Below are positions 48,860 through 57,969 of a stretch of 64,000 nt of DNA, piece by piece. A program made the translations under genes and the position numbers. The notes below the pieces were generated by a model. It saw only the letters and a program-made list of their open reading frames with translations. It ran no database searches and was not told the DNA's origin. How positions within the stretch are numbered: position 1 is the first letter of the stretch; the number at the start of each line of letters is the position of its first letter. Source of the stretch: CBDATA01 sp965215615. Lineage in GTDB: Bacteria > Acidobacteriota > Vicinamibacteria > Marinacidobacterales > Marinacidobacteraceae. The stretch lies in the NCBI GenBank assembly GCA_965215615.1, contig OZ244068.1, positions 2,294,001 to 2,358,000 of the forward strand. The letters are read 5' to 3'.

Positions 48860-50152
48860 ATGACCCGATATCTCGCCTTCCTGCTCCTGCTCGCCGCTTC
48901 GCCCGCCCTCGCCCAGCCGGGGGCCTGGGACGACCGGATATCCGCGTCGGTCGCCGAGCACGAAGCGGAAACCGTCGCCTTCCGGCAACATATCCACGAG
49001 TTTCCCGAGCTCAGCAACCGCGAATTCGAGACCGCGCGGATGGTCACCGAGCATCTCCAGGCGCTCGGCTTCGACGAGGTCCGGACCGAGATCGCCCATA
49101 CCGGCGTGGTCGGGGTGCTGCGAGGCGGGAAGCCGGGGCCGGTGATCGCGGTTCGGGCGGACATGGACGCGCTGCCGGTGACCGAAGACACCGACCTCCC
49201 CTTCGCCTCGAAGGTGCGGACCACCTACAACGGCATGGAAGTCGGGGTGGCTCACGCCTGCGGCCACGATGTCCACACCGCCGTCCAGTACGGGGTCGCC
49301 ACCGTCCTGAGCTCGATGCGCGAGGACATCCCGGGGACCATCCTCTTCATCTTCCAGCCTGCCGAGGAAGGAGCGCCGCCGGGCGAGGAGGGCGGCGCAG
49401 AGCTGATGCTCCGGGAGGGCGTCTTCGACGATCCGAAGCCGGAAGCGGTCTTCGGGCTCCACACCCTTTCCGGATTCCCGCTCGGCAAGGTCGGCTACAC
49501 CTCGGGGCCGTCGCTCGCTGCGGTGGATCACTTCAGGGCGACCATCACCGGAGTCCAGACCCACGGCGCGCAGCCGCAATCGGGGGTGGACCCGGTTGTG
49601 ATGGCGGCGCAGGCGATCCTCTCACTCCAGACCATCGCCTCGCGAAACGTCCACCCGCTGAGCCCGGTGGTGGTCACGGTGGGCATGGTCCACGGCGGCG
49701 AACGCTTCAACATCATCCCGGAATCGGTGGATATCGAAGGCACGGTGCGGACCTACGATCCGGAAGTCCGGGATCTGGTGGAGGCACGGATGGCGGAGGT
49801 TCTCGGCGGAATCACGGACTCCGGCGGCGGCTCCTACACGCTCGATTACGACCGCGGCTTCCCCGCCACCATCAACGACACCGAGCTGACCGCCGAGAGC
49901 ATCCCGACTCTCGAGGCGGTGGTGGGCGCGGAGAACACCGACGTGATGGACCCGACGATGGGCGGGGAGGACTTCTCCTTCTTCGCCAACGAGGTTCCCG
50001 GTTTCTACTACCGGCTGGGGGTCCACCGCGAGGGAACCCGCACCGGGCCGCATCACTCCCCGTTCTTCCGCGCCGATGACGCTTCGGTTGCCATCGGAAT
50101 GCGGGTGATGGCGAACGTGCTGATGGACTACCTGCTCCGGAACTCGGACTGA
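48860..50152 (+). CDS. Secreted M20 family amidohydrolase
   Basis: 430 aa with a signal peptide (FLLLLAASPALAQ). It belongs to the amidohydrolase branch of M20 (aminoacylase/IAA-amino acid hydrolase-like). RQHIHEFPELSNREFET, VRADMDALPV, the metal-binding HACGHDVHTA, FQPAEEGAPPGEEGGA and the final PTMGGEDFSFF are intact. Substrate unknown; export suggests hydrolysis of N-acyl amino acids or peptides in the periplasm. The GGAGG before the ATG is strong. Its stop immediately precedes the GTG of the methylase gene, where base composition shifts. Confidence 0.93.
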   Translation: MTRYLAFLLLLAASPALAQPGAWDDRISASVAEHEAETVAFRQHIHEFPELSNREFETARMVTEHLQALGFDEVRTEIAHTGVVGVLRGGKPGPVIAVRADMDALPVTEDTDLPFASKVRTTYNGMEVGVAHACGHDVHTAVQYGVATVLSSMREDIPGTILFIFQPAEEGAPPGEEGGAELMLREGVFDDPKPEAVFGLHTLSGFPLGKVGYTSGPSLAAVDHFRATITGVQTHGAQPQSGVDPVVMAAQAILSLQTIASRNVHPLSPVVVTVGMVHGGERFNIIPESVDIEGTVRTYDPEVRDLVEARMAEVLGGITDSGGGSYTLDYDRGFPATINDTELTAESIPTLEAVVGAENTDVMDPTMGGEDFSFFANEVPGFYYRLGVHREGTRTGPHHSPFFRADDASVAIGMRVMANVLMDYLLRNSD

Positions 50153-52297
50153 GTGCTCGAGACCACGATTCGGCTGCCGGAGCCACCGCTCCTTCACACT
50201 GTCGCGTCCCGTCCGGAGCGTCGCTCCGCTGGGCGGCACCGGAACGGATCCAGTGCGCTCGAACACGAACTTTGGCGGGCTGCCAATGTGCTTCGAGGCA
50301 AACTCGATGCTGCGGCCTTCAAGCAGGTGCTACTTGGTCTCGTTTTTCTTCGGTACGCCTCAGAAGGCGACCCGCGAACAAGGTTGAGGGTTCCCAAGCA
50401 CGCAAACTGGACTCGCATTGTGAAGAATTCTGCCCAAACAGGCTTGGGCGCACGACTTAACGACGCAATGCGCAGCATTCAGCGTGAGAACCCGGAACTC
50501 CGGGATTCCCTCCCCGAGGATTTCGAGCGCCCCGAGTTGCCGGAAGAAATCTTGATGCGAACGGTTTTTCTCGTGGATCGGCTTACGCCCCCTCGACAAC
50601 CCGAAACGAATTCCACAGATCATTTTGACTTCCTCGGCCGAACCTATGAGTATCTCCTCGCAGAATTCGCAAGCGCGGAAGGCCGTCGCGGTGGAGAGTT
50701 CTACACGCCAGAATCCGTCGTCGCACTTCTTGTAACGATGCTGCGCCCTTGGCAAGGCGTGGTTTACGATCCCTGTTGCGGCGCAGGTGGGATGTTTGTG
50801 AAATCCCATGAGTTCGTTCGCCGTCACCGTGACGCTGGTCGCTTCCCTTCGATTTCCGTAATGGGACAGGAGTCCAATCACTCAACCTGGCGTCTCGCTC
50901 GAATGAACCTCGCGATGCACGGCATTTCCGGGGATATCGCCTTCGGCGACACACTCCTCTCACCTGCCCATGGGAATCTGGCAGCGGATTTCGTGCTGGC
51001 CAATCCGCCGTTCAATGTCAGTTCGTGGAGGAACTCCGATTCAGCGATCGACAAGAGGTGGCAGTACGGAGTTCCGCCGGCATCAAATGCAAACTACGCA
51101 TGGCTTCAACACATCACACACAGCCTGGGGCCAAATGGCGTAGCGGGAGTGGTTTTGGCGAATGGATCCTTGCATGCAGGTGGAACGGAGAGAGTGATCC
51201 GACAACGAATGATCGAAGCGGATCTCGTGGACTGCATCGTGGCGTTGCCCGGTAACCTGTTCTACTCGACCCCCATACCCACCTGCATTTGGGTGCTGGC
51301 GCGCAACCGAGCAACCCCACATGATCGGCGAGGCAGAATCCTGTTCCTTGACGCCCGCCATTCAGGTGTCATGGCGGATCGCACCCACCGCGTACTGGAG
51401 GACATCGAAATCGCGGAAATGGCAGATCGTTACGCCGCGTTCCGTGACGGGATTGGCATCTCGATCCAGCAGAACAGGCGTGTGCGCGAATGCATCGTAG
51501 GGCTTCAGGACTTGCAGCGTTCCCAATTCGACCTGAGTCCAGGACGCTATGTGCCGCCTCCTATGCCAGCTACCGCCTCCCGTTCGCGTCTCGACGAGGT
51601 AGCCAGCACCCTCAAGGCCACTTCTGCGGACTTCGGCAGCAACCTGAACGCTGTACTCAAGAGCGCCCATGAACTAACTGCCTACGTGGATCATTTGAGC
51701 GAGATGCCGGGGAGTACAAGCACCACGCTGGGCAGCCTCGTCACTGCTCCCAGGAATCTGGTTTCCCCCAATCGCAATCCGGATCAGCGTTTTGATCTGT
51801 ACAGCATTCCGGCATATGACGCTACCGGACTCCCCGAGCAAACGGTCGGCGCGAACATCCTGAGCGCCAAGCTCACCCTGGAACCTCCGGCTCTGCTCGT
51901 CTCCCGGCTCAACCCTCAGCAACCACGAGTGTGGTTTGTGGACGGGAGCGCGGGATCCGCCGTCTGTTCGACCGAATTCTCTGTGCTTCGACCCCTCGCT
52001 GCGCACCTGCTTGAGTTCCTGTATCTCTATTGCTGTTCAACGGGTTTCCGAGATTATTTCGTCGCACGAGTCACGGGGTCGACCGGAAGCCGCCAACGAG
52101 TTCATGTCCGGGACTTGCTGGCTGCACCGGTCTGGCTCCCCTCCGACGAGGACTTGCGCCGACTCGATTGCCTGGCGCGGCCGCTCCGGGCGTGGCGTAA
52201 TTCACTTCCAATCCAACACATGCTGATGAAGGAACTATCCATAGGAAGGTCTGATTTATTCGGCCAACATGTGAGACAATTTCCTTGTTCGCGATGA
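50153..52297 (+). CDS. N6-adenine DNA methylase-specificity fusion (type I-like), 3' end replaced by an IS
   Basis: 714 aa as now read. HsdM N-terminal helices (WRAANVLRGKLDAAAFKQVLLGLVFLRY), SAM motif I (DPCCGAGGMF, from residue 206), and catalytic motif IV (NPPF, 284-287). The C-terminal 200 residues are like one HsdS target-recognition domain plus helix (LDEVASTLKATSADF, TTLGSLVTAPRNLV, VHVRDLLAAPVWLPS), so methylation and DNA recognition are fused. From base 52244 the codons come from an IS. Joining the flanks without it restores MKELSIQIGNVLSASSWSREP.. ending at 53549, so 25 native residues were replaced by about 19. Base composition is less GC-rich than in the flanks, suggesting transfer. 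The first 35 residues match no HsdM feature; the real start may be later. Confidence 0.85.
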   Translation: MLETTIRLPEPPLLHTVASRPERRSAGRHRNGSSALEHELWRAANVLRGKLDAAAFKQVLLGLVFLRYASEGDPRTRLRVPKHANWTRIVKNSAQTGLGARLNDAMRSIQRENPELRDSLPEDFERPELPEEILMRTVFLVDRLTPPRQPETNSTDHFDFLGRTYEYLLAEFASAEGRRGGEFYTPESVVALLVTMLRPWQGVVYDPCCGAGGMFVKSHEFVRRHRDAGRFPSISVMGQESNHSTWRLARMNLAMHGISGDIAFGDTLLSPAHGNLAADFVLANPPFNVSSWRNSDSAIDKRWQYGVPPASNANYAWLQHITHSLGPNGVAGVVLANGSLHAGGTERVIRQRMIEADLVDCIVALPGNLFYSTPIPTCIWVLARNRATPHDRRGRILFLDARHSGVMADRTHRVLEDIEIAEMADRYAAFRDGIGISIQQNRRVRECIVGLQDLQRSQFDLSPGRYVPPPMPATASRSRLDEVASTLKATSADFGSNLNAVLKSAHELTAYVDHLSEMPGSTSTTLGSLVTAPRNLVSPNRNPDQRFDLYSIPAYDATGLPEQTVGANILSAKLTLEPPALLVSRLNPQQPRVWFVDGSAGSAVCSTEFSVLRPLAAHLLEFLYLYCCSTGFRDYFVARVTGSTGSRQRVHVRDLLAAPVWLPSDEDLRRLDCLARPLRAWRNSLPIQHMLMKELSIGRSDLFGQHVRQFPCSR

Positions 52298-52315
52298 CGC
52301 GAAGAGGAGATGAAC

Positions 52316-53275
52316 ATGAGACAGCAAACACTTGCTGAGGTTGGTTTCGACCGGTATCGCAAGAAGACGCGCCGGGATGTGTTTTTGGAGGAGATGGACC
52401 GGGTCGTTCCGTGGGATGAACTGTTCAAGCTGCTGGGGCCGAAGTACCCGAAAGGGAAGCGCGGCCGTCCTCCGATAGGGCTTGAGCGGATGCTTCGGTT
52501 GTATTTTCTACAGCAGTGGTTCGACCTTTCGGACCCGGCAGCGGAGGAGGCGTTGTATGACTCTCATGCGATGCGACGTTTCGTTGGGATTGACCTTGGG
52601 CGTGAACGGGCGCCGGACGAGACGACGCTGTGCAAGTTCCGGCGTTTCCTGGAGCGGCACGACTTCGGGAGCAAGGTGATGGCAATCGTGCGCGAGCATT
52701 TGGAGGCGCATGGCGTACAAGTGTGCAAAGGGACGATGGTGGATGCGACGATCCTGGCGGCGCCCTCTTCAACGAAGAACAAGGCGCGGTCGCGGGATCC
52801 GGAGATGGGTTCGACGAAGAAGGGGAACCGTTGGCATTTCGGGATGAAGGCACACATCGGAGTGGACTCGAAGACGAAGCAGATTCACTCGGTGGAGGCG
52901 ACGGCGGCGAATGTTCACGACTCCCAGGTATTGGGGGCGTTGCTGCACGGCGAGGAGACCCGGATATGGGGAGACAAGGCGTATGTGGGTCAGCGGGAGG
53001 TGATTCGTTCGGTGGCGGCGCGGGCACAGGACTTCACCCTTCGCAAGGCGGCGCGTGGCCGTCCGCTGACCGAGGCGGAGAAACGGGGGAATCGGACGAA
53101 GTCGCGGGTTCGCGCTCGCGTGGAACACCCCTTCCTGGTGATGAAGAAGAAGTTCGGCTTCGAGAAGGTGCGCTATCGAGGATTGGCGAAGAACGCTCAT
53201 CGGCTCCGCGTAGTCTGCGCGCTGGTCAACCTCTACACGGCGCGACGACCAGTGTTGGCAGCTCTGCCCGTGTAA
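52316..53275 (+). CDS. IS5-family transposase
   Basis: 319 aa DDE transposase. The N-terminal helix-turn-helix region (RPPIGLERMLRLYFLQQWFDLSD) is typical of IS5. DDE residues: Asp in TMVDATILAAPSS, Asp in IWGDKAYVG and Glu in ARVEHPFLVMKKKFGF. The start at 52316 has GAGGAG six bases upstream; the ATG two codons earlier is too close to that site. The gene appears intact, so the element may still move. Confidence 0.95.
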   Translation: MRQQTLAEVGFDRYRKKTRRDVFLEEMDRVVPWDELFKLLGPKYPKGKRGRPPIGLERMLRLYFLQQWFDLSDPAAEEALYDSHAMRRFVGIDLGRERAPDETTLCKFRRFLERHDFGSKVMAIVREHLEAHGVQVCKGTMVDATILAAPSSTKNKARSRDPEMGSTKKGNRWHFGMKAHIGVDSKTKQIHSVEATAANVHDSQVLGALLHGEETRIWGDKAYVGQREVIRSVAARAQDFTLRKAARGRPLTEAEKRGNRTKSRVRARVEHPFLVMKKKFGFEKVRYRGLAKNAHRLRVVCALVNLYTARRPVLAALPV

Positions 53276-53289
53276 GGGAGAAGTGCGTC

Positions 53290-53308
53290 CACCCTCGCAG
53301 GGAGGGTG
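53290..53308 (+). terminator. Hairpin after the transposase gene
   Basis: CACCCTC, a five-base loop and GAGGGTG lie 15 bases after the transposase stop. The run that follows is GAAAATC, not a T tract, so termination is uncertain. The remaining 160 bases of the IS up to 53470 show no gene. Confidence 0.3.
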
Positions 53309-53545
53309 AAAATCACTCAGAAACGCTACAAGTGATACCCCAAAACTCTCTGCGAAGGCGCGCATCAGCCTCTCACAGGAGAAGTTTCAAACAGAAACAA
53401 GGGCGGTATTTGGCGATGTACGTTCTCAGAAGGCCATCAAGCTGAAATCAGGCCCTTGTTCAGACCTTCCCATACAGATCGGCAACGTCCTCTCCGCCAG
53501 TTCGTGGTCCAGGGAACCACAAACACTTCATGGAGAGACCGCTTC

Positions 53546-54118
53546 GTGAAGACCGGGCAAAAACCCGCGATCGTTGGCCAGGAACGCGAGACCCGGCTAG
53601 CTGTGGCGAAACAGTTCATCGAAGACGTAATCTTTGGCCAGTACTGGCAACTGGTGGCGTGGGAGACGGTTACTGGACAAAGCTCACAGATCGATTCAGG
53701 CTACCTGGCCCAACAGCTCGTTTCTCTACTGACCGGCATTCCCGGGACGGCTACACGTGGCAAGGGGCTGGATATGCAAGATGGGTCGGAGGTCAAAGCG
53801 GCCAGCTCCCTCAGCGGCGTGGACATTCCGAGGTGGAACAACCAGGTTGGTACCCGTGTGCGGCAGTACCTGGAGCTTCCCGCGATCTACTTTGTGCTCT
53901 TCGATACAAAGGTCCGTGGCGAAGCTTTCCCTCTCCGAGTCCGCGTATGGAAAGTACGCCCTACGGTAGATTTCGAATTCAAGGAAGTCGTGAACCGATG
54001 GGCGAAGGGCAAAAGTTCGGGTAACCGCGCCGAGCAACTGAGCCTCGCAGCAATCGATCACATGGTGATTCACGAATTCGTGGAGGATCCCGGCACGTGC
54101 AAGAAGGCACAGCGCTAG
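53546..54118 (+). CDS. MamI-like restriction endonuclease
   Basis: 190 aa. YLAQQLVSLLTGIPGTATRGKGLDMQDGSEVKAASSL resembles MamI-family endonucleases, which I recall as carrying a similar LITGxxGTxTGARG...DGSEVK block. Asp79, Glu82 and Lys84 form a D...E-x-K nuclease site. The start is GTG at 53546, preceded by GGAGAG; it overlaps the pre-insertion methylase stop by four bases (GTGA). A TTG start inside the IS (53456) is rejected, although IS-driven readthrough might help expression. With the methylase-specificity fusion it forms a two-gene restriction-modification system. If the truncated methylase were inactive, this enzyme would be dangerous to the cell. Either the methylase works or the nuclease is silent. 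Confidence 0.7.
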   Translation: MKTGQKPAIVGQERETRLAVAKQFIEDVIFGQYWQLVAWETVTGQSSQIDSGYLAQQLVSLLTGIPGTATRGKGLDMQDGSEVKAASSLSGVDIPRWNNQVGTRVRQYLELPAIYFVLFDTKVRGEAFPLRVRVWKVRPTVDFEFKEVVNRWAKGKSSGNRAEQLSLAAIDHMVIHEFVEDPGTCKKAQR

Positions 54119-55116
54119 ATATCAATGCACTAACCGGGATCCGGGTAGCGTTCGCCGAGAGGCCCCCGGAGATCGTCCAGGCGGCCGCCCGGGCGGCGCT
54201 CGGCGGCTTCGACCTCCGGATGCCGGAGGCGGATTCCCGAAGCGCGGTCGAGAACGCGATCACCGGGGCGGATGTGCTGATCGCCCGGCGGCGGCCGGTG
54301 GGTGCCCGCGAAATCCGCACCGCCTCGCCTTCCCTCGTGCTCGCGATCGGCCGCCATCCGGTCGCGGTGAGCCTCCGCGCCGCGAAGCAGGCGGGCATCC
54401 CGGTGCGGGCCATCCCCCACCCCGGTGCCATCGCGGTCGCCGACCACGCGATGGCCCTGCTGCTCGCGGTGGCGCGGCGGATCGTCGAGGGCGATGCCGG
54501 CACGCGGAGCGGAGCCTACCGGGAGCACGGACGAACCCCGAGAGCCACCACCGAGCGCTCGTTCGCCTACAACTGGCTCGAGCGGAGCGACCTCCGCATC
54601 CTCGACGGACTCCGCCTCGGTCTCGTGGGCTTCGGTGCGATCGGCCAGGAGATGGCGCGCCGCGCGCAGGGCTTCGGGATGGGGGTCCGCTACTTCCAGC
54701 GCCGCCCCCTGCCCGCCTCGTGGAACCGCCGCCTCGATGTCACTCCGCTCCCGCTGGGCCAGCTCCTCGCCGAATCGGATGTCCTGAGCCTCCACGCGCC
54801 CCACACCGAAGCCACCGAAAACCTGCTGGATGGTGCCGCCCTCGACCGGATGCCCCAAGGGGCGATCCTCGTGAACACCGCGCGGGGGGGCCTCGTGGAT
54901 GAGGCGGCGCTCGCCGCGAGGCTTCGGGACGGCAGGCTCGGCGGTGCCGGCCTCGATGTCTTCCGCGAGGAGCCGCTTCCGGCCGACCACTCTTTCACCC
55001 GCACGCCACGGCTGGTTCTCGCCCCCCACACCGGGGGGGCGGGGGCCGGCGGCCAGCGACAACTCTTCGGCCGGATCGCGGAGGCGATTGCCGAACACTA
55101 CGGAGAATCAGGATGA
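54097..55116 (+). CDS. D-2-hydroxyacid dehydrogenase family protein
   Basis: 339 aa. NAD-binding LGLVGFGAIGQEMARRAQ (G-x-G-x2-G), substrate/catalytic Arg in NTARGGLVDEAAL, Glu in DVFREEPLP and His in LAPHTGG. The N-terminus is blurred: the only in-frame start is a GTG at 54097, 21 bases inside the endonuclease gene. The original start may have been lost when the restriction island arrived. First gene of a five-gene overlapping operon; its stop overlaps the next ATG (ATGA). Substrate unknown. Confidence 0.88.
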   Translation: MQEGTALDINALTGIRVAFAERPPEIVQAAARAALGGFDLRMPEADSRSAVENAITGADVLIARRRPVGAREIRTASPSLVLAIGRHPVAVSLRAAKQAGIPVRAIPHPGAIAVADHAMALLLAVARRIVEGDAGTRSGAYREHGRTPRATTERSFAYNWLERSDLRILDGLRLGLVGFGAIGQEMARRAQGFGMGVRYFQRRPLPASWNRRLDVTPLPLGQLLAESDVLSLHAPHTEATENLLDGAALDRMPQGAILVNTARGGLVDEAALAARLRDGRLGGAGLDVFREEPLPADHSFTRTPRLVLAPHTGGAGAGGQRQLFGRIAEAIAEHYGESG

Positions 55117-56117
55117 ACGAACTCGTCATCGGGCCCGTGAAATGCGCGCCGGGAGCGAGCGCTTCGGGTTTCGTCCCGGCTCTCGACCGGGTGGACGGAG
55201 CGCCGCTCGGATTTCCGGTGCTGATCGCGAACGGAACCCGTCCGGGGCCGGTGCTGCTGCTCGACGGCGGCATCCACGGCGACGAGCAGGAGGGAGCGCT
55301 CGCGGTGGCCGAGTTCGTCCGCGAAGTGGATCCCCCGGCGCTCCGGGGAGCAGTGGTCGCGGTTCCGGTGATGAACGTGGGCGCTTTCGAGGCGATGGCG
55401 CGCGGGAACCCGCGGGACACCCACACCCACGACATGAACCGGATCTATCCGGGCCGCCCGAATGGCTACCTCACCGACCGGGTGGCGGCGGCCCACGCCG
55501 AAACCGCGGCGGCGATCGCCGACATCGAGATCACGATCCACTCGGGAGGCAACATCTGCTATCTCGGCGAGACGATCTTCACCACTTCGGGCGACCCGCT
55601 CGGACTCGAACTGGCACAGGCGATGGGCCCGGACTGGGCCATCGTGCTCGACACCCCGCACCCGCAGGGATCCCCGATGGCGGCGATGACCCCGCGGGGA
55701 AAGGCCGCGATCACCGTGGAGCTCGGGGGAAGCGCCGCGACGATGCCCGGCCGGCTTCGCGAGAACGTGGACACCCTGAAGCGGGCCATCCTGAACGTCT
55801 GCCGCCACTACGGAATGCTCGAAGGAGAAGCGGGCTACGCACCGAAGCTCTGGCGCGGTGGGCAGAGCGTGGTCATGGCTTCACGGAGCGGGATCCTGAG
55901 CCCCGGAGCGGGCCGCGCGGAAGAACGGCTGAAACAACCGATCCGGGCCGGCGAACGATTGCTCCAGATTCATGACCTCCTCGGAAACCCGGTCGAGGAT
56001 CTGAACGCTCCCTGCGACGGGGTGCTCTTCGGCTTCCGCACCTACCCGTCCACCACCGCAGGGGACTGGACACTCTTCTGTGGAGATGCGGAGCTCGTCG
56101 AGGTCTCACCTCCATGA
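55113..56117 (+). CDS. Succinylglutamate desuccinylase/aspartoacylase family hydrolase
   Basis: 334 aa. The zinc site reads DGGIHGDEQEG (His, Glu) and later IEITIHSGG (His). MNRIYPG and VELGGSA are typical of this M14-like deacylase family. The C-terminal domain (RAGERLLQIHDLLGNPVEDL) is a biotinyl-like sandwich seen in relatives such as ectoine-degradation deacylases. It probably removes an acyl group from an amino acid. Overlaps both neighbours by four bases. Confidence 0.9.
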   Translation: MNELVIGPVKCAPGASASGFVPALDRVDGAPLGFPVLIANGTRPGPVLLLDGGIHGDEQEGALAVAEFVREVDPPALRGAVVAVPVMNVGAFEAMARGNPRDTHTHDMNRIYPGRPNGYLTDRVAAAHAETAAAIADIEITIHSGGNICYLGETIFTTSGDPLGLELAQAMGPDWAIVLDTPHPQGSPMAAMTPRGKAAITVELGGSAATMPGRLRENVDTLKRAILNVCRHYGMLEGEAGYAPKLWRGGQSVVMASRSGILSPGAGRAEERLKQPIRAGERLLQIHDLLGNPVEDLNAPCDGVLFGFRTYPSTTAGDWTLFCGDAELVEVSPP

Positions 56118-57256
56118 TCGCCACCCCGGTCCTGCTGCTCGCTTTCCTGCTGCTTCTGGTGGCTGGGACCCGCGAGCTGGAGGAGCGGGTTCCGATCATC
56201 CAGAAAATCAGCTCGGCGGTCGTCTGCACCCTGGTCGGCATCCTGCTCGCCAACATCGGGGTGATCCCCCGCGGCGGCGAGTTCATGGATCAGCTCTCCC
56301 GCTACGCGATCCCCTACGCCATCGTCCTGTTCGTCCTGTCGACCCGCCTCGCCGACCTGAAAAAGGCCGGACCGCGCATGGTGCTCGGCTTCCTGCTCGC
56401 CGGCTTCGCAACCTTCGTGGGGGCGTTCTCCGCGAGCCTGCTGTTCGCCGGCGTACTCGGCCCCGAGACCTGGAAGCTCGGCGGCACCTTCGCCGGCGCT
56501 TTCTTCGGCGGGGGGCTGAACTTCGCGGCGGTGGGACGGGGCCTCGACATGACCGAGAGTCTCTTCGCCGGGGCGTTCGTGGTGGACAACCTCTCGACCG
56601 TTCCCTGGATGCTCGCGCAGGTGGGGCTCGCCTCGGCGCTCGGCGCGGTCTTCGCCCGCCGGGCAGTGGCAAGAAGCAAGCCGGAAAGCGACGGGACGAT
56701 GGACGCTTCCGCGCTCCGCCGAACCTGGACCGAGGGGAACCTTTCGATCACCCATCTCGCCGTCCTCTCCGCGCTTCCGCTGCTGGCGCTCGCCGCCGCC
56801 GGGCTCTTCGCCCGCGTACTCCCCGGCGTGCCCGAGGTGCTGTGGCTCACCACCATCGCCCTCGCGCTCGGCCAGATCCCCGCTATCCAGCGGCTTCGCG
56901 GCTCGGGAATGCTCTCCTATTTCGCCCTCCATCTGTTCTTCATCCTGATCGGCGCGGCTTCCGACGTACGCGAAGTGCTCGCGGCAGGACCGTGGCTCTT
57001 CCTCTACATGATCCTCATCATCGCGATCCACGCGGTCGTGGTCTATGGCTTCGGCTGGCTCGCCCGCTTCGAGCTCCCGACCATCACCCTCGCGAGCCAG
57101 GCGGCGATCGGCGGCCCCGGATCGGCGCTCGCGCTCGGGATGGCTCTCCAGTGGAAGGAGCGGATCGCGCCGGCGGTCATCGTGGGCATCTTCGGTTACG
57201 GCATCGGCAACTACCTCGGTTTTTCGACCGCATGGCTGCTGCGGAGCATCCTCTGA
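56114..57256 (+). CDS. DUF819 family membrane protein
   Basis: 380 aa with about ten hydrophobic helices, beginning without a cleaved signal (PVLLLAFLLLLVAG). The family motifs AGAFFGGGLNFAAVGRGL, FVVDNLSTVPWML and the late ASQAAIGGPGSALALGMALQWK are present. DUF819 proteins are predicted transporters of unknown substrate; the location among amino-acid-derivative enzymes suggests uptake or efflux of that compound. The stop overlaps the next gene. Confidence 0.9.
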   Translation: MIATPVLLLAFLLLLVAGTRELEERVPIIQKISSAVVCTLVGILLANIGVIPRGGEFMDQLSRYAIPYAIVLFVLSTRLADLKKAGPRMVLGFLLAGFATFVGAFSASLLFAGVLGPETWKLGGTFAGAFFGGGLNFAAVGRGLDMTESLFAGAFVVDNLSTVPWMLAQVGLASALGAVFARRAVARSKPESDGTMDASALRRTWTEGNLSITHLAVLSALPLLALAAAGLFARVLPGVPEVLWLTTIALALGQIPAIQRLRGSGMLSYFALHLFFILIGAASDVREVLAAGPWLFLYMILIIAIHAVVVYGFGWLARFELPTITLASQAAIGGPGSALALGMALQWKERIAPAVIVGIFGYGIGNYLGFSTAWLLRSIL

Positions 57257-57969
57257 TCCTCAAGGGCCGTCGCGCTCTCGTGACCGGCGCGGCCCGCGGA
57301 CTCGGCCGCTCGGCCGCCCGCGCCCTCCACGCAGCCGGTGCAGAACTGACGCTCGTGGACTCGGAAGCAGAAGAACTGCGGTCGGTAGCTCCCGGAGCCA
57401 GGCTGGTTCCCTGCGATCTCACTGACCGGGAGAGCGCCCGGGGGCTGCGGGGCGACTTCGACTTCTTTCTCCACTGCGCCGCCGTGCTGCCGCGCAAAAC
57501 TCTCGAGGAGACCACCGAAGCCGACTGGGACCGGACGCTCGCGGTGAACCTGACCGCGGCCTTTCTCCTGCTCCGCTCGACGAGCGCCCGTTCGGTTCTG
57601 CTCGTCAGTTCGCGGGCCGGCGTTGCGGGCTTCGCCGGGGAGACCGCCTACTGCGCCAGCAAATTCGGGATCGAGGGGCTCGCGAAAGCGCTCGCCGCCG
57701 AGCGTCCCGGCATCCCCACCAACACCATCACCCCGGGGACCAGGATCAAGCCCACGGGACTCTCCCGAGCGGAAGAAGCGACGCTGCTCCCATCCGAGCG
57801 AACATGGGAATCCTCGGAGCAACTCGGCCCGGCGTTCGTTGCCTTCGCGCTGCTCGCCGGGGAATCCGTGCCCACCGGAAGACGGTTCCGCGCCGACCGG
57901 GTGACGGAACGGGTTCGGGCCGACGGGCTCCCGCTTTCGCCCTCCGCCTGGAAGGAACTGACCGAATGA
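57232..57969 (+). CDS. SDR family oxidoreductase of the deacylase operon
   Basis: 245 aa classical SDR: ALVTGAARGLGRSAA (cofactor loop), LVDSEAE (acidic strand end, NAD preference), HCAAVLP, VSSRAGVAG (catalytic Ser) and YCASK (Tyr/Lys). ATG at 57232 is chosen although it overlaps DUF819 by 25 bases; the only alternative near the junction is a CTG. The C-terminal part lacks the usual T-D-M loop and reads GTRIKPTGLS. Stop overlaps the aminotransferase ATG. Confidence 0.88.
   Translation: MAAAEHPLILKGRRALVTGAARGLGRSAARALHAAGAELTLVDSEAEELRSVAPGARLVPCDLTDRESARGLRGDFDFFLHCAAVLPRKTLEETTEADWDRTLAVNLTAAFLLLRSTSARSVLLVSSRAGVAGFAGETAYCASKFGIEGLAKALAAERPGIPTNTITPGTRIKPTGLSRAEEATLLPSERTWESSEQLGPAFVAFALLAGESVPTGRRFRADRVTERVRADGLPLSPSAWKELTE

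Larger units (their letters stand above)
52244..53470 (+). mobile_element. IS5-family insertion sequence, 1,227 bp
   Basis: Terminal inverted repeats begin GGAAGGTCTGA at both ends (11 perfect bases). The target duplication is CATA at 52240-52243 and 53471-53474. One transposase gene lies inside. The four-base duplication and the transposase type fit the IS5 family. It sits in the last codons of the methylase gene, between that gene and its cognate endonuclease gene. Confidence 0.92.

Noticed and set aside
53456..54118. Endonuclease start at a TTG inside the IS
   Set aside because: The GTG at 53546 has GGAGAG upstream and restores a GTGA overlap with the pre-insertion methylase stop.
55113..56117. 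Ectoine degradation deacylase (DoeB/EutE)
   Set aside because: Family resemblance only; no ectoine hydrolase or other ectoine genes are present.
57253..57969. CTG start for the SDR gene
   Set aside because: An in-frame ATG at 57232 is available; CTG starts are rare.
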